This document shows positions 8,611-17,490 of a stretch of 64,000 nucleotides of DNA, piece after piece. Numbering within the stretch: position 1 is the first letter of the stretch; every line of letters begins with the position of its first letter. Where the stretch lies: the NCBI RefSeq assembly GCF_010731895.1, contig NZ_AP022596.1, forward strand, positions 1,240,001 through 1,304,000. Direction: 5' to 3'. Under the pieces are notes generated by a model. It saw only the letters and a list, made by a program, of their open reading frames with translations. It searched no databases and was not told where the DNA came from. The stretch comes from Mycolicibacterium helvum (GTDB lineage Bacteria > Actinomycetota > Actinomycetes > Mycobacteriales > Mycobacteriaceae). The translations under genes and the position numbers were made by a program.

Positions 8611-9642
8611 CTACCGTCGCTCCGCGACCGCGGCCAGCACCGCGCGCGTCGACCACCGGTCCCCCACGGTGATGCGCACCCCACCGTCGCTGTAGTGGCG
8701 AACCCGCAGACCGGCCGGCTCGAACACTTCCCGCCAGGGCTTGCCCGCCGGCGGTAAGTACACGAAGTTGGCGTGCCCCTCGGTGACGTACACCCCCATC
8801 GCGCGCAGCCGCATCCGCAGGTAACGCCGCTCGGCGGCGATCGCCCGGATCCGGCGCTGCAGCTGGCGTTCCGCGTCGTAGGACGCCGCGACGGCCACCA
8901 GGCTGGTGTTGTCCGTGCCGAACGGCAACTGCATCCGCCAGAGCGTGGCGGTCAGTTCGGCAGACCCGAAGCCGTAGCCGATGCGCAGGCCGGCCAGCCC
9001 GTAGGCCTTGGAGAAGGTCCGCACTACCAGCACGTTCGGATACCGGCGGACCAGCGACAGGCCGTCGAGCCGGAATGCGGGCGAGACAAACTCGATGTAG
9101 GCCTCGTCGAGCAGGACGATGGTGTCGCTGGGCACCGCGGCCAGGAAGCGCTCGACCGCGAGCGTCGACTCCAGCGTCCCGGTCGGGTTGTGCGGCCGGC
9201 ACAAGACCACCACTTTGGCCTCGGCGGCGGCCTGCGCCAGGGCATCCAGGTCGTGATGGCCGTATTCGTCCAGCGGAACCATGATCGGTTGCAGCCGGGC
9301 CATCTGCGCGAAGATCGGATAGCCGTCGAACGTCGGGGTGGCCATGGCGATCCGGTCGCCCGGCTCGGTCATGGCATGCAACACCTGCATCGCGACCCCG
9401 GTGGCGCCCGGGCCCAGCACCACCTGGTCCTCGGCCACGCCGATTCGGGAGGCGATCAGCCGCCGTAGCCGCTCCGGCAGGAACTCCGGATAGCGGTTGG
9501 CGGAATCGATCGCGGCGATCAGGGCTGACCGCACCGCGGGCAGAGGTGAGAACGGACTCTCGTTGAGCGACAACGCCAGTGGATCGGTCGCATCGGGGAG
9601 CGCGGCGACGGTGTCGTCAGCGATCCGGGTCAGGGGCTGCAT
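8611..9642 (-). CDS. Histidinol-phosphate/aromatic-type aminotransferase (PLP, fold I)
   Basis: This 343-residue aminotransferase is of the HisC/Pat family. It has SLNESPFSPLPAV near residue 31, the GPGATGVAMQVLHA region, the CRPHNPTGT motif, the LLDEAYIEFV motif with the Asp that pairs with the PLP ring nitrogen, and the PLP lysine in RTFSKAYGLAGLRIGYG. The family moves amino groups between amino acids and 2-keto acids or histidinol phosphate. Its ATG overlaps the stop of the KAS III-like gene. Linkage to a TPP enzyme and a KAS III-like protein, not to his genes, suggests a specialised pathway in which it aminates or deaminates a keto intermediate. That role is inference. Confidence 0.9.
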   Translation of the reverse strand: MQPLTRIADDTVAALPDATDPLALSLNESPFSPLPAVRSALIAAIDSANRYPEFLPERLRRLIASRIGVAEDQVVLGPGATGVAMQVLHAMTEPGDRIAMATPTFDGYPIFAQMARLQPIMVPLDEYGHHDLDALAQAAAEAKVVVLCRPHNPTGTLESTLAVERFLAAVPSDTIVLLDEAYIEFVSPAFRLDGLSLVRRYPNVLVVRTFSKAYGLAGLRIGYGFGSAELTATLWRMQLPFGTDNTSLVAVAASYDAERQLQRRIRAIAAERRYLRMRLRAMGVYVTEGHANFVYLPPAGKPWREVFEPAGLRVRHYSDGGVRITVGDRWSTRAVLAAVAERR

Positions 9643-10676
9643 CAGGCGGCCCTGCCGCCCCACCGCACCGCAGCCGCCCCGGCGAAATCACCGGCGTGGG
9701 CGAAGGCCGCCATCAGGACGGTGTCGCCGGCCGCAACCTTCCCGTCGCCGATCGCCCGGTCAAGATTGATCGGAATGCCCGCACCGAACAGGTTGCCGCA
9801 CTGATCGAATGTGTCGACATGCCGTTCGGCGGGCAACTCCAGTGCCTCGCGCCAGTTGCGCAGGAACACCCGGTTGGGTTGGTTGGTGACGAATAAGTCG
9901 ACGTCCCGCGGCTTCAGCCCGAGTCGATGACACACCGCCAGTGCGACTTCGGGCACCTGCCGGTTGCCCCGCGCCAGCACCTTCGTGATCTTCGATTCGG
10001 TGAATCCGATGTACCCCTCGGCGGACCCGGGCTGCCACCATTTGCGCGGCGGATCGAACGCGATCGTCATGTCACCGGCGAATTCGCCATAGGTGCGGGT
10101 TTCGATATCGAGGATCGGCGACTGATCCGACACCGTGACGAGGCCGACAGCCGCGCCGTCGCCGGGCACCGCCGCCTGGGCCTTGCGCCGGACGGTCGGC
10201 TGGTCGAAAACCTGCCCGGCCGCGTTCTGTGCGATCGCCACCAACGCGGTGTGCCCCGCGCCCGACGACAGTAACTGCCGGGCCACCTGCAGTCCCAGCA
10301 CGAACGCCGCGCAGCCGCCGTTGTGCAGATCCAGCACCCAATTCGGCCGCATACCAAGCCGATGCGCGATCGCTCCACCACCGCCGTAGAACGGCATGTC
10401 CGGCATCTGGGTGTGGGTGATCAGGATGTCGGCGCCGGCCACCACCTCTTCGCCATGACGCTCGATCAACCCGGCGGCGGCCCGCTCGACCATGTCGGTG
10501 GCGGTTTCCTCGGGGGCGATGTGATGGCGGAACTTCGGCGCCCGAAACATCAGGTTGTCGCGCAGTTCGTCGGAGTCGGCGAACTGCGCGTAGTAGTCGG
10601 CGGGAATCGGATCGCCGGGCAGGTAGCTCGCGACGTCGATCAGGCTGACGCTGGGTTGGCTCATAGCAGTGCTCAT
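9642..10676 (-). CDS. KAS III (FabH-like) thiolase-fold protein with Asn in the catalytic His position
   Basis: The protein is 344 residues, the usual KAS III length. The nucleophile is Cys122 (HNGGCAAF). The usual FabH segment PHQANLRI appears here as TNQPNRVF, putting Asn265 where the catalytic His belongs. Asn295 (QCGNLFG) keeps the third position, and the 265 to 295 spacing equals the 244 to 274 spacing in E. coli FabH. Loss of the His argues against ordinary decarboxylative chain initiation and suggests acyl transfer or another thioester reaction. The start at 10676 is chosen because its ATG overlaps the stop of the preceding gene; longer frames upstream are not conserved in character. 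Confidence 0.88.
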   Translation of the reverse strand: MSTAMSQPSVSLIDVASYLPGDPIPADYYAQFADSDELRDNLMFRAPKFRHHIAPEETATDMVERAAAGLIERHGEEVVAGADILITHTQMPDMPFYGGGGAIAHRLGMRPNWVLDLHNGGCAAFVLGLQVARQLLSSGAGHTALVAIAQNAAGQVFDQPTVRRKAQAAVPGDGAAVGLVTVSDQSPILDIETRTYGEFAGDMTIAFDPPRKWWQPGSAEGYIGFTESKITKVLARGNRQVPEVALAVCHRLGLKPRDVDLFVTNQPNRVFLRNWREALELPAERHVDTFDQCGNLFGAGIPINLDRAIGDGKVAAGDTVLMAAFAHAGDFAGAAAVRWGGRAA

Positions 10677-11338
10677 CTCATCCACTCGGGGGTCACCGGC
10701 AGTCCGTTGCGATGTCGGTATTCGGCAATCGCCTTGAGGTTCTTCAGCTCCAGTTCGTGCCCGGCACCGAACATGTCCCAGAAGTCGCCGACCCACACCG
10801 GCCGTTCCGGTGGCGCGGTTTCGGGGTAGGGGTTCTCGTCGTAGAACGGGTGATGGCAGTTCGTCCAGAGCACCACCGAACCGGGCTTGTCGAGCACGAC
10901 CTGCGCGTCGATCACCCGCATCAGGTAAACCATCCACAGGTGCTTACCCTGGTCCCACGCACAGTGGTAATCGACGGTGCGCGCCTGTGGATTGGCTTCG
11001 GTGCGGGTGTATATCGAAGTTTGCGAACCCAATCGGTCATAGGCCAGCCACAGCCCCGGTTCGTCGGTGGTCTCGAACCCGCGCAGGCTGTAGGTCCATT
11101 CCTCCAACGAGCGGGTGTCGGACAGGTATGCGTAGAGTTCATCGGGCGGGCAGTCGATGTAGTCGTTGACCGTGCAGTATTGGCCAAAGACCTGATCGTG
11201 CGGGTACACCGACCGCATCATCTCCATGATGACCGGGGTGGCCGTCTCCCGCGGGGAGGTCTCGATCCTGGTGACCCCGTCAATGGGGTCTGCGGATCCG
11301 GTGTGGACGACGATATCGTCAAGCGCGGGCAGCAACAT
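10673..11338 (-). CDS. SRPBCC (START/Bet v1-like) polyketide cyclase-type protein
   Basis: The 221-residue protein has the look of a helix-grip hydrophobic-pocket fold, with YIDCPPDELYAYLSDTRSLEEWT as the N-terminal strand and helix of the domain. Members bind or cyclise small hydrophobic molecules. The start lies inside the end of the TPP-enzyme gene (20-base overlap) and its stop overlaps the KAS III-like start, so it is embedded in a tightly coupled operon. The family label is moderately secure and the reaction is unknown. It may act on the product handled by the neighbouring KAS III-like protein. Confidence 0.75.
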   Translation of the reverse strand: MLLPALDDIVVHTGSADPIDGVTRIETSPRETATPVIMEMMRSVYPHDQVFGQYCTVNDYIDCPPDELYAYLSDTRSLEEWTYSLRGFETTDEPGLWLAYDRLGSQTSIYTRTEANPQARTVDYHCAWDQGKHLWMVYLMRVIDAQVVLDKPGSVVLWTNCHHPFYDENPYPETAPPERPVWVGDFWDMFGAGHELELKNLKAIAEYRHRNGLPVTPEWMR

Positions 11339-13028
11339 GGGTCGTGCTCTCCTCTGTGGTCGGGGTGGCGTGCCGCAACGCAGCCAGGAATGGTGCGAAC
11401 GGCGGGATTTCGTCGGCAGAACACTCGATGCTGACGACGGAGGGCCCGTCGTCAGCCAAGGCTGTTCCCAAGGCGGTACGCAGCTGGCCGGGCTCGCCGA
11501 CGTCGACCGAACGCAGCCCGGGGAACATCGCCGCCAGCCCAGCACCGAGATTGCTGGCCCGGAATCGGTTGTAGCTATACATATCTCGGTAGTACAACTT
11601 CTCCCGCGTCACACACATGGCATGTGCGTTGTTGTTGAACAGCACGAACGTGATCGGCAGCCGGTACTGCCAGGCGGTGTGCATCTCCATGCCGTGCATG
11701 AAGAATGAGCCGTCACCGGCCACCACCACGACGCGGCGCCCCCGGCCGAAGGCCATTCCGATGGCCGCACCGAAGCTGTAGCCCATGCCGCCCATGCCCA
11801 GTGCAACGATGAACCGTCCCGATCGGCGTACCGGAAGGTTGTGGATGGCGGCCGCGCCGGTGTTGCCCGCGTCGACGACGATGTCGACATCGTCGGGCAG
11901 AACGGCGTCGAGTGCGGAAATCGCATCCCGGTAACGGATTCCGTCACCGTCGTGGCGCGGCGGGATCAGCTCCTGGTGTCCGATGAGCTCGGGAACCCGC
12001 AGGCCGGTGGGCCGCTGCCCACCCCCCGAGAGCATCATCGCCAGCTGCCCCAGCGACGTCCGCAGGTCGTCGGTATGAATGTGGGTGCACGGCAGATACG
12101 GCGCGGCGGAACCAATCGACATCACCGGCACGCAGCTCAGCGCATCATCCAGCCCGGTGCGCGCGGTGACGTTCAGTCGGGATCCGATCAGCAGGCACAG
12201 CGCGCTGTCGCGAATCGCGTCGGCGATGCCCGGGTGGCCCATCACGCCGGTGACACCCAGCGATGACGACGAGCCCAGTCCCGGTGAGCCGCTGACATCC
12301 TTCGCGTCCGGCACGGTCGCCACCCTGGCCCGCAACAGGGCACGCAACCGCTCGAGTTCGACGCGGGCGTCGTCACGTGCCACTTGCTCGCCGGCGATGA
12401 TTGTCACGGGTCCGCGAGCCCGGCGCAGCGCTCGGGCGATCAACCTGGGATCACCCACCGTCGGCGGCTCCGGTGCAGACATCAGCCGGCTGCGCACCGG
12501 AACCAATGCCTGCTGAACATCTTTGGGCAGCAACAGAACTGCCGGTCCGCCCCGCCACGCGGCTGCGATCGCTTCGGGCAACGCGGTCAGGACCTCTTCG
12601 GCGGATGTGATGCGTCGGCAGTACACCGACACCGTCGAGAACAGCGCCTGAGCGTCAAGCGAACCGTTACGACCACTGGTGTCCTGAAAGCTGCCGCGAC
12701 CATCCATAACAGTGGGTGGCTGTCCGACCAGCGCCAGTACCGGGACCCGGCTGGCCAGCGATTCACCCAGTCCCGGAACGATATTCAGCGAACCACCGCC
12801 GGAGGTCGCCATGACCACGCCTAGCCCGCACCCTGCCCGGCTGTAGCCGTCAGCCATTGTCGCCGCGGAGAACTCGTGCTTCGCCAGGACAGCGGTCACG
12901 CCGTCATGAAAGTACGCGGCATCGTAGAGATCCTCGACATTGGCGCCGTCGACACCGAACATGTAGTCGACGCCGATAGCCGCAAGTTGGTCGACGATGT
13001 GGTCGACCACGCGCTGTTGTCCGTCCAT
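11319..13028 (-). CDS. Thiamine-pyrophosphate enzyme, acetolactate-synthase-like
   Basis: This 569-residue protein has the three-domain layout of acetohydroxyacid synthase and benzoylformate decarboxylase relatives. The N-terminal Pyr domain carries the catalytic glutamate in AKHEFSAATMADGY and the segment MATSGGGSLNIVPGL. A central domain follows. The C-terminal PP domain holds the thiamine and Mg motif VVAGDGSFFMHGMEMH ending at FNNNAHAMC. Such enzymes decarboxylate a 2-keto acid and often join the two-carbon or larger fragment to a second carbonyl. It is the first gene of the operon and no ilvN-like small subunit is present, so it is unlikely to be the housekeeping acetolactate synthase. 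Substrate unknown. Confidence 0.88.
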   Translation of the reverse strand: MDGQQRVVDHIVDQLAAIGVDYMFGVDGANVEDLYDAAYFHDGVTAVLAKHEFSAATMADGYSRAGCGLGVVMATSGGGSLNIVPGLGESLASRVPVLALVGQPPTVMDGRGSFQDTSGRNGSLDAQALFSTVSVYCRRITSAEEVLTALPEAIAAAWRGGPAVLLLPKDVQQALVPVRSRLMSAPEPPTVGDPRLIARALRRARGPVTIIAGEQVARDDARVELERLRALLRARVATVPDAKDVSGSPGLGSSSSLGVTGVMGHPGIADAIRDSALCLLIGSRLNVTARTGLDDALSCVPVMSIGSAAPYLPCTHIHTDDLRTSLGQLAMMLSGGGQRPTGLRVPELIGHQELIPPRHDGDGIRYRDAISALDAVLPDDVDIVVDAGNTGAAAIHNLPVRRSGRFIVALGMGGMGYSFGAAIGMAFGRGRRVVVVAGDGSFFMHGMEMHTAWQYRLPITFVLFNNNAHAMCVTREKLYYRDMYSYNRFRASNLGAGLAAMFPGLRSVDVGEPGQLRTALGTALADDGPSVVSIECSADEIPPFAPFLAALRHATPTTEESTTHVAARA

Positions 13029-13108
13029 CTGAAGATCACCTGTCCTCCCCCAACCCTGTGAGAGACACGAGGGGCAGGGTGGATCGGTTCACTGCGAGCA
13101 AATGAGAA

Positions 13109-13120
13109 CTGTTTTAACAG
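13109..13120. promoter_or_regulatory. Inverted repeat upstream of the TPP-enzyme operon
   Basis: CTGTT-TT-AACAG lies about 80 nt upstream of the first gene of the minus-strand operon, in an AT-rich stretch that should contain the promoter. It could be an operator for the operon's own MarR protein. The arms are short, so chance is not excluded. Confidence 0.35.
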
Positions 13121-13131
13121 AACGCTTTTGA

Positions 13132-13147
13132 CTGATCGTTAGATCAG
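13132..13147. promoter_or_regulatory. CTGATC-GTTA-GATCAG inverted repeat, 3' of rslA
   Basis: A perfect 6-bp inverted repeat with a 4-nt loop begins 7 nt after the rslA stop codon. It could be a weak terminator for sigL-rslA or part of the control region of the downstream operon. It has no T run. Confidence 0.35.
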
Positions 13148-13153
13148 GGGTGA

Positions 13154-13867
13154 CTACAGGCTGCGTTGTAGCAGCACGTCCCCGGTCGCAGCCTTGACGA
13201 CCTGCACAGCGGCGATCTTCTCCATCGGCATCGACGTGCTGCCGGTCGGCGAAGCCGACTCACCCTCGCGGGCCATCCACGTCGCCAACTGGACGCGGCT
13301 ACCGTCGCGGCCGACCGCGTACATCGCCAGCTTGTCGCCGTCGTCGGTGGCGTCGGCGCCGATCTCCTCGTGATAGGTGCACGTCATCTCGATGTGGGTA
13401 CCCCACCCCATCGGCGTCACCTGCAGCGTCGCATCGAACGAGGACGGCGCCACCGGCGTCATGCTGACCGACATGCCAGACGCCTGCGGTGCGGGGTTGC
13501 TTGTCCCGAACGGCGCCGGCTTGACCGCGACAAGGATCCCGACAGCCAGAACCGCGGCCGCAGCGGCCGCCACCGTCCAGGTGATCCACCGCCCGCGGCG
13601 ACGGCGGCGCCGCACCTCGAAGAGCACACCGTCGAGCAGCTGCGGGCGCAGGGGCGGCGGCTCGACCCTGCCGGTGTCGATCGCGGCCACATCGTCAGGG
13701 CCGAGCATGGCCAGCAGAGCGGGCATGCCGCTGAGCTCACCGACGGCCGTCCGGCAGGGCACGCACCCGCTCAGGTGCGTTTCGTACTCTCGGCGCTCAG
13801 TGCTCGACAGGGACCCCAGTACATAGGAAGCGTCCCAGGTCTCGTAAGGATCGTATGGATCCTTCAC
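13154..13867 (-). CDS. rslA: Anti-sigma-L factor, zinc-binding membrane protein
   Basis: This membrane-anchored protein holds SigL inactive until a signal, thought to be oxidative, changes its zinc site. The cytoplasmic N-terminus carries the anti-sigma zinc motif His31-x3-Cys35-x2-Cys38 (HLSGCVPC). A single transmembrane segment follows a basic stretch at about residues 94-116, and the rest is extracytoplasmic. The C-terminal end (QVV.A.TG.VLLQRSL) matches what I recall of M. tuberculosis RslA. It overlaps the end of sigL by four bases (GTGA-type junction) and is co-transcribed with it. Confidence 0.93.
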   Translation of the reverse strand: MKDPYDPYETWDASYVLGSLSSTERREYETHLSGCVPCRTAVGELSGMPALLAMLGPDDVAAIDTGRVEPPPLRPQLLDGVLFEVRRRRRRGRWITWTVAAAAAAVLAVGILVAVKPAPFGTSNPAPQASGMSVSMTPVAPSSFDATLQVTPMGWGTHIEMTCTYHEEIGADATDDGDKLAMYAVGRDGSRVQLATWMAREGESASPTGSTSMPMEKIAAVQVVKAATGDVLLQRSL

Positions 13868-14379
13868 CGGGTCACCCCCATCTCCTGCAGCGTCAAGCGA
13901 AGCGCACGTACCGCGTAGTGCAGCCTCGACTTCACCGTTCCCTCGGCAATCTGAAGGTCGGCCGCGATCTGCGCCGTGGTCCAGCCAAGATAGTAAGAGC
14001 GCCGGACCACCGCGCGATGATCGGGCGACAGCTGTGCCAGCGCGTCGCCGATCAACAACCGGTCCAGTGCCGTGTTGACCTCGTCAGGCCCGGCGGGCTC
14101 CGGCGCCCCCTCGGTGTCCAGCGAATTGGTCTCACGCCGGAACCGGGCGCTGCGGCGTTCGTCGATGATCATGTTGCGGGCGACCGTGAACAGCCAGGCC
14201 CGCGCCGAACGCTCGGCATCGCCGGCCACCTCGGGGTGCTGCCAGGCCCGCAGCAGCGTCTCCTGCACCACGTCCTCTGCGCGCGCTGGATCCCCGGTGA
14301 GCCGCAGCGCATACCGCCACAATGCGGCCGCGTGCTCCTCGTAGAGCACCCGCACCAACGCCGCTTCCGGGTCGTCCAT
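13864..14379 (-). CDS. sigL: ECF sigma factor SigL
   Basis: The 171-residue ECF sigma factor directs polymerase to SigL promoters; in M. tuberculosis these serve lipid and envelope-related genes and its own operon. Region 2 is at about 15-75 (HAAALWRYALRLTGDPARAEDVVQETLLRAWQ, then RSARAWLFTVARNMIIDERR). Region 4 is at about 110-165 (HRAVVRRSYYLGWTTAQIAADL, EGTVKSRLHYAVRALR). The 14379 ATG is preferred to an upstream in-frame codon at 14445. It has a GGGAGG site eight bases upstream, and a SigL-type promoter lies between the two codons. It is partnered with rslA. Confidence 0.95.
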   Translation of the reverse strand: MDDPEAALVRVLYEEHAAALWRYALRLTGDPARAEDVVQETLLRAWQHPEVAGDAERSARAWLFTVARNMIIDERRSARFRRETNSLDTEGAPEPAGPDEVNTALDRLLIGDALAQLSPDHRAVVRRSYYLGWTTAQIAADLQIAEGTVKSRLHYAVRALRLTLQEMGVTR

Positions 14380-14398
14380 CACTAAACCTCCCGGCTGA

Positions 14399-14426
14399 GA
14401 TACGTAACCGGAGAGTGGCTGGTTCA
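14399..14426 (-). promoter_or_regulatory. SigL-type autoregulatory promoter
   Basis: On the minus strand TGAACC (14426-14421) is followed after 16 bases by CGTATC (14404-14399). This fits the TGAACC / CGT pattern known for SigL promoters and lies 20 bases upstream of the chosen sigL start. SigL is therefore likely to transcribe its own operon. Confidence 0.75.
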
Positions 14427-14532
14427 AAGTGTGCGCCGAGTGCACCCGTGGAGCATCGAAATCGACGTCAGGGTCGTGATCCAGGCCGAGGAACAGCCAT
14501 GGTGGCGATTTCGTGCAGGGAGTCGGCGCAGA

Positions 14533-15330
14533 TCAGGCGGTGAGGATTCGCGGGCCGTCGTCGGTGACCGCGACGGTGTGCTCCCAGTGCGCCGCCCGGG
14601 ACCCGTCGGAGGTGACGACGGTCCATTCGTCGGCCAGGATCCGCGTCTTGGTGGTGCCCAGAGTCAGCATCGGCTCGATCGCCAGTACCGAACCGGCAAC
14701 CAGCAGCGGTCCGCGGCCAGGCTCGCCCTCGTTGGGCAGGAAGGGGTCCATATGCATCTGCCGGCCGATGCCGTGTCCGCCGTAGCCGGCAACAATCCCG
14801 AACCGCCGGCCGTACGCGCGCTCGGCGGCGCGGGTGCCGTTCTCGATCGCATGGGAGACGTCACTGAGCCGGTTACCGGGGATCATGGCCGCAATACCGG
14901 CTTCCATGGACTGCTTCGTCGCCATGGACAACGCCTCATCCATGGCGATCAAGGTGCCGATGCCGAAGGTGACGGCGGCGTCGCCGTGCCAGCCCTCGAT
15001 GATCGCACCGCAGTCGATCGACACCAGGTCACCGGCGGCGAGCTTCTCCTCGGGCATCGGAATGCCGTGCACCACACGGTCATTGACCGACGAGCAGATG
15101 CTGGCCGGATAGCCGTGGTAGCCCAGGAACGACGGGATACCGTTGGCTCCCCGGATCACCGATTCGGCGACGTCGTCAAGATCCTTGGTCGACACCCCAG
15201 GTGCCGCGGCCGCCTGGACAGCACGCAGCGCGGCGGCCACCACTGCCCCGGCAGCGGCCATCGCCTCCAGTTCACCCGGTGTGCGAGCAGGAACCGTTTT
15301 GCGATTGCGCAGACCGGGCAGCGAGACCAT
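14533..15330 (-). CDS. map: Methionine aminopeptidase, type I
   Basis: The enzyme removes the initiator methionine from nascent proteins in the cytosol. The 265-residue protein has the pita-bread fold motifs with the five metal ligands: Asp in [20 protein letters not shown] (two Asp), His in [12 protein letters not shown], Glu in LAIEPML, and Glu in [11 protein letters not shown]. It lacks the N-terminal zinc-finger extension of some mycobacterial paralogues and matches MapA in length. It is the third gene of secY-adk-map, starting 6 nt after adk, the arrangement known across actinobacteria. Confidence 0.95.
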   Translation of the reverse strand: MVSLPGLRNRKTVPARTPGELEAMAAAGAVVAAALRAVQAAAAPGVSTKDLDDVAESVIRGANGIPSFLGYHGYPASICSSVNDRVVHGIPMPEEKLAAGDLVSIDCGAIIEGWHGDAAVTFGIGTLIAMDEALSMATKQSMEAGIAAMIPGNRLSDVSHAIENGTRAAERAYGRRFGIVAGYGGHGIGRQMHMDPFLPNEGEPGRGPLLVAGSVLAIEPMLTLGTTKTRILADEWTVVTSDGSRAAHWEHTVAVTDDGPRILTA

Positions 15331-15336
15331 CGAGCG

Positions 15337-15882
15337 TCAGTGACCGAGAGCCAGCAGCGCCCGGGCGAACACCTCGTCAGTGCTGCCGACGGCGTCGACG
15401 GTCTTGAGCTCGTCGCTGTAGTAGTCCAGCAACGGGGCGGTCTCGTCGCGGTAGACCTTGAACCGGTTGCGGATGATGTCCTCTTTGTCGTCATCCCGGC
15501 CGCGGCTCATGAGACGGGCGACCAGCTCGTCCTCGGGCACCCGGAACTCGAGCACGGCATCCAGCTTGAGGTTGCGGCGGTTGAGCATTTGCTTGAGCGC
15601 CTCGGCCTGCTCCACCGACCGGGGGAACCCGTCCAGGATGAAGCCGCCGGCGGCGTCATCGGCGTCCAGCCGGTCGTCGACCAACGCATTGGTCAAAGTG
15701 GCCGGCACCAGGTCACCGGCGTCGAGATACTTCTTTGCTTCCAGCCCCAGGTCGGTGCCGGTGCTGATGTTGTGCCGGAACAGGTCCCCGGTGGAGATAT
15801 GCGGGATACCGAGTTTCTTGGCCAGGTCAGCGGCCTGAGTTCCCTTGCCCGCGCCGGGCGGACCAAGCAAAACGATTCTCAC
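15337..15882 (-). CDS. adk: Adenylate kinase
   Basis: The enzyme converts ATP and AMP to two ADP, keeping adenine nucleotides balanced. The 181-residue, short-form enzyme has the P loop [11 protein letters not shown] at 7-17, the AMP-binding segment [11 protein letters not shown], and [13 protein letters not shown]. The lid is short with no zinc insert, as in other mycobacteria. The GTG start overlaps the secY stop (GTGA), so translation is coupled within the secY-adk-map operon. Confidence 0.96.
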   Translation of the reverse strand: MRIVLLGPPGAGKGTQAADLAKKLGIPHISTGDLFRHNISTGTDLGLEAKKYLDAGDLVPATLTNALVDDRLDADDAAGGFILDGFPRSVEQAEALKQMLNRRNLKLDAVLEFRVPEDELVARLMSRGRDDDKEDIIRNRFKVYRDETAPLLDYYSDELKTVDAVGSTDEVFARALLALGH

Positions 15883-17204
15883 TTCAGGAACCCTTCGTAG
15901 TTGCGCTGCATCAGCTGGCTCTCGATCTGTTTGACCGTATCCAAACCGACGCCAATCATGATCAGAACCGCGGTACCGCCGAACGGCAAGTTCTGGACAC
16001 CGCCGCCGCTGCCCATCTGCAGGAAGACGTTCGGCAGAACGGCGATCACACCCAGGTAGATCGAGCCGGGAAGGGTGATCCGGTTAAGCACGTAACGCAG
16101 GTAGTCGGCGGTGGGTTTACCCGGCCTAATACCGGGGATGAAGCCGCCGAACTTCTTCATCTCGTCGGCACGTTCGTCGGGGTTGAACGTGATCGACACG
16201 TAGAAGTACGTGAAGAAGATGATCAGACCGAAGTAGATGCCGACGTAGACGGGATCAGCGGGGTTGGTCAGATAGTTGGCGACGAACCGGTCCCACCAGC
16301 CGTTACTCGGGGTGGTTCGGCCGCTCTGGATCAGCTGGGTGATCAGGTGCGGGATGTAGATCAGCGACGAGGCGAAGATGACCGGGATGACGCCGGCCTG
16401 GTTGACCTTCAGCGGCAGATACGTCGACGTGCCGCCGTACATCCGGCGGCCCACCATGCGCTTGGCGTACTGCACCGGGATCCGGCGCTGGCCCTGCTCG
16501 ACGAAGACCACGCCGACGATGATCACCAGGGCTGCCACGCAGACGGCGGTGAAGATCAGGCCACCGCGGCTGTCCAGGATGCTCTTGCCCTCGGCGGGGA
16601 TCCGGGCCGCGATGCCGGCGAAGATCATCAGCGACATGCCGTTGCCGACGCCACGCTCGGTGACCAGCTCGCCCATCCACATGACCAGGGCGGCGCCCGC
16701 GGTCATCACCAGCACGATGATCACCAGGGAGAAGATGCTGGTGCTCTGGAGGATGTCCAGCGAGCAGCCCTGGAGCAGGCCACCGTTGGCGGCCAGCGCC
16801 ACGATGCTGGTGGCCTGCAGGATTGCCAGTGCGATCGCCAGGTAGCGCGTGTACTGGGTCATCTTGGCCTGGCCGGCCTGACCTTCTTTACGCAGCTGCT
16901 CGAAGCGGGGAATCACCACCGTCAGCAGCTGCACGATGATGCTGGCGGTGATGTAGGGCATTACGCCCACCGCGAACACCGTCAGCTGCAGCAGCGCGCC
17001 GCCGGAGAACAGATTGATCAGCGAATAGATCTGCCCCCCGCTGCCACCGGAGACCTGCTCGATGCACTGGTGGATGTTCTTGTAGTTGACCCCGGGGGAC
17101 GGCAGCGATGCGCCGACCCGGTACAGGATCACAACACCCAGGGTGAACAGGATCTTTCGCCTCAGGTCGACCGTCCTGAGCGAAGAGATGAAAGCCGAGA
17201 GCAC
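15879..17204 (-). CDS. secY: Preprotein translocase channel subunit SecY
   Basis: This is the central pore of the Sec translocon in the cytoplasmic membrane, working with SecE, SecG and SecA. The 441-residue protein has ten membrane spans and the SecY signatures [15 protein letters not shown] and [11 protein letters not shown]. The conserved C-terminal arginine loop is visible as [15 protein letters not shown]. The GTG start at 17204 has GGAGGA five to six bases upstream and gives the N-terminus [16 protein letters not shown] expected for mycobacterial SecY; open frame further upstream is not coding in character. The 286-base gap to the divergent methyltransferase gene should hold promoters for both directions. 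I see no other gene there. Confidence 0.97.
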   Translation of the reverse strand: MLSAFISSLRTVDLRRKILFTLGVVILYRVGASLPSPGVNYKNIHQCIEQVSGGSGGQIYSLINLFSGGALLQLTVFAVGVMPYITASIIVQLLTVVIPRFEQLRKEGQAGQAKMTQYTRYLAIALAILQATSIVALAANGGLLQGCSLDILQSTSIFSLVIIVLVMTAGAALVMWMGELVTERGVGNGMSLMIFAGIAARIPAEGKSILDSRGGLIFTAVCVAALVIIVGVVFVEQGQRRIPVQYAKRMVGRRMYGGTSTYLPLKVNQAGVIPVIFASSLIYIPHLITQLIQSGRTTPSNGWWDRFVANYLTNPADPVYVGIYFGLIIFFTYFYVSITFNPDERADEMKKFGGFIPGIRPGKPTADYLRYVLNRITLPGSIYLGVIAVLPNVFLQMGSGGGVQNLPFGGTAVLIMIGVGLDTVKQIESQLMQRNYEGFLK

Positions 17205-17490
17205 TCTTCCTCCTGGGCAGCCGGACGGGAGTCTCAGCGTGCCAATGGGGCTGGTCTGGCCAGCGTTCGGGTAATCCTGCCTTGCACCGATCGCCGCCAG
17301 GTTTTCCCCCTGGAGCATCGCGCGCTCAAACAGTCTACGAGAGTAACAGTTGGCCCAGGCAGGGCGGCAATCCTCAAATCGGCACAGCCCAAGTCGGCCC
17401 GCGCTCACAGCCGACGCTCAGTGGGAATCGCGTACAGTCGCTAGTGGTTATACAAGCTAAGTATAAGTTGCGGAAGTTAAGGGCCAAGGA

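Noticed and set aside
9642..10937. Longer KAS III-like frame starting at 10937
   Set aside because: The extra 87 residues run through the SRPBCC gene in another frame. The ATG at 10676 overlaps the preceding stop and gives the standard family length.
11319..13028. Calling the TPP enzyme the housekeeping acetolactate synthase ilvB
   Set aside because: There is no ilvN or ilvC next to it and its neighbours belong to a different kind of pathway, so only the family label is supported.
14380..14445. Upstream start of SigL at 14445
   Set aside because: It lies upstream of the SigL-type promoter boxes, so the codon would not be in that transcript; ATG 14379 has GGGAGG.
17205..17408. N-terminal extension of SecY by 68 residues
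   Set aside because: The GTG at 17204 has a good ribosome binding site and gives the expected N-terminus, while the extension is not hydrophobic and would lie in the promoter region.
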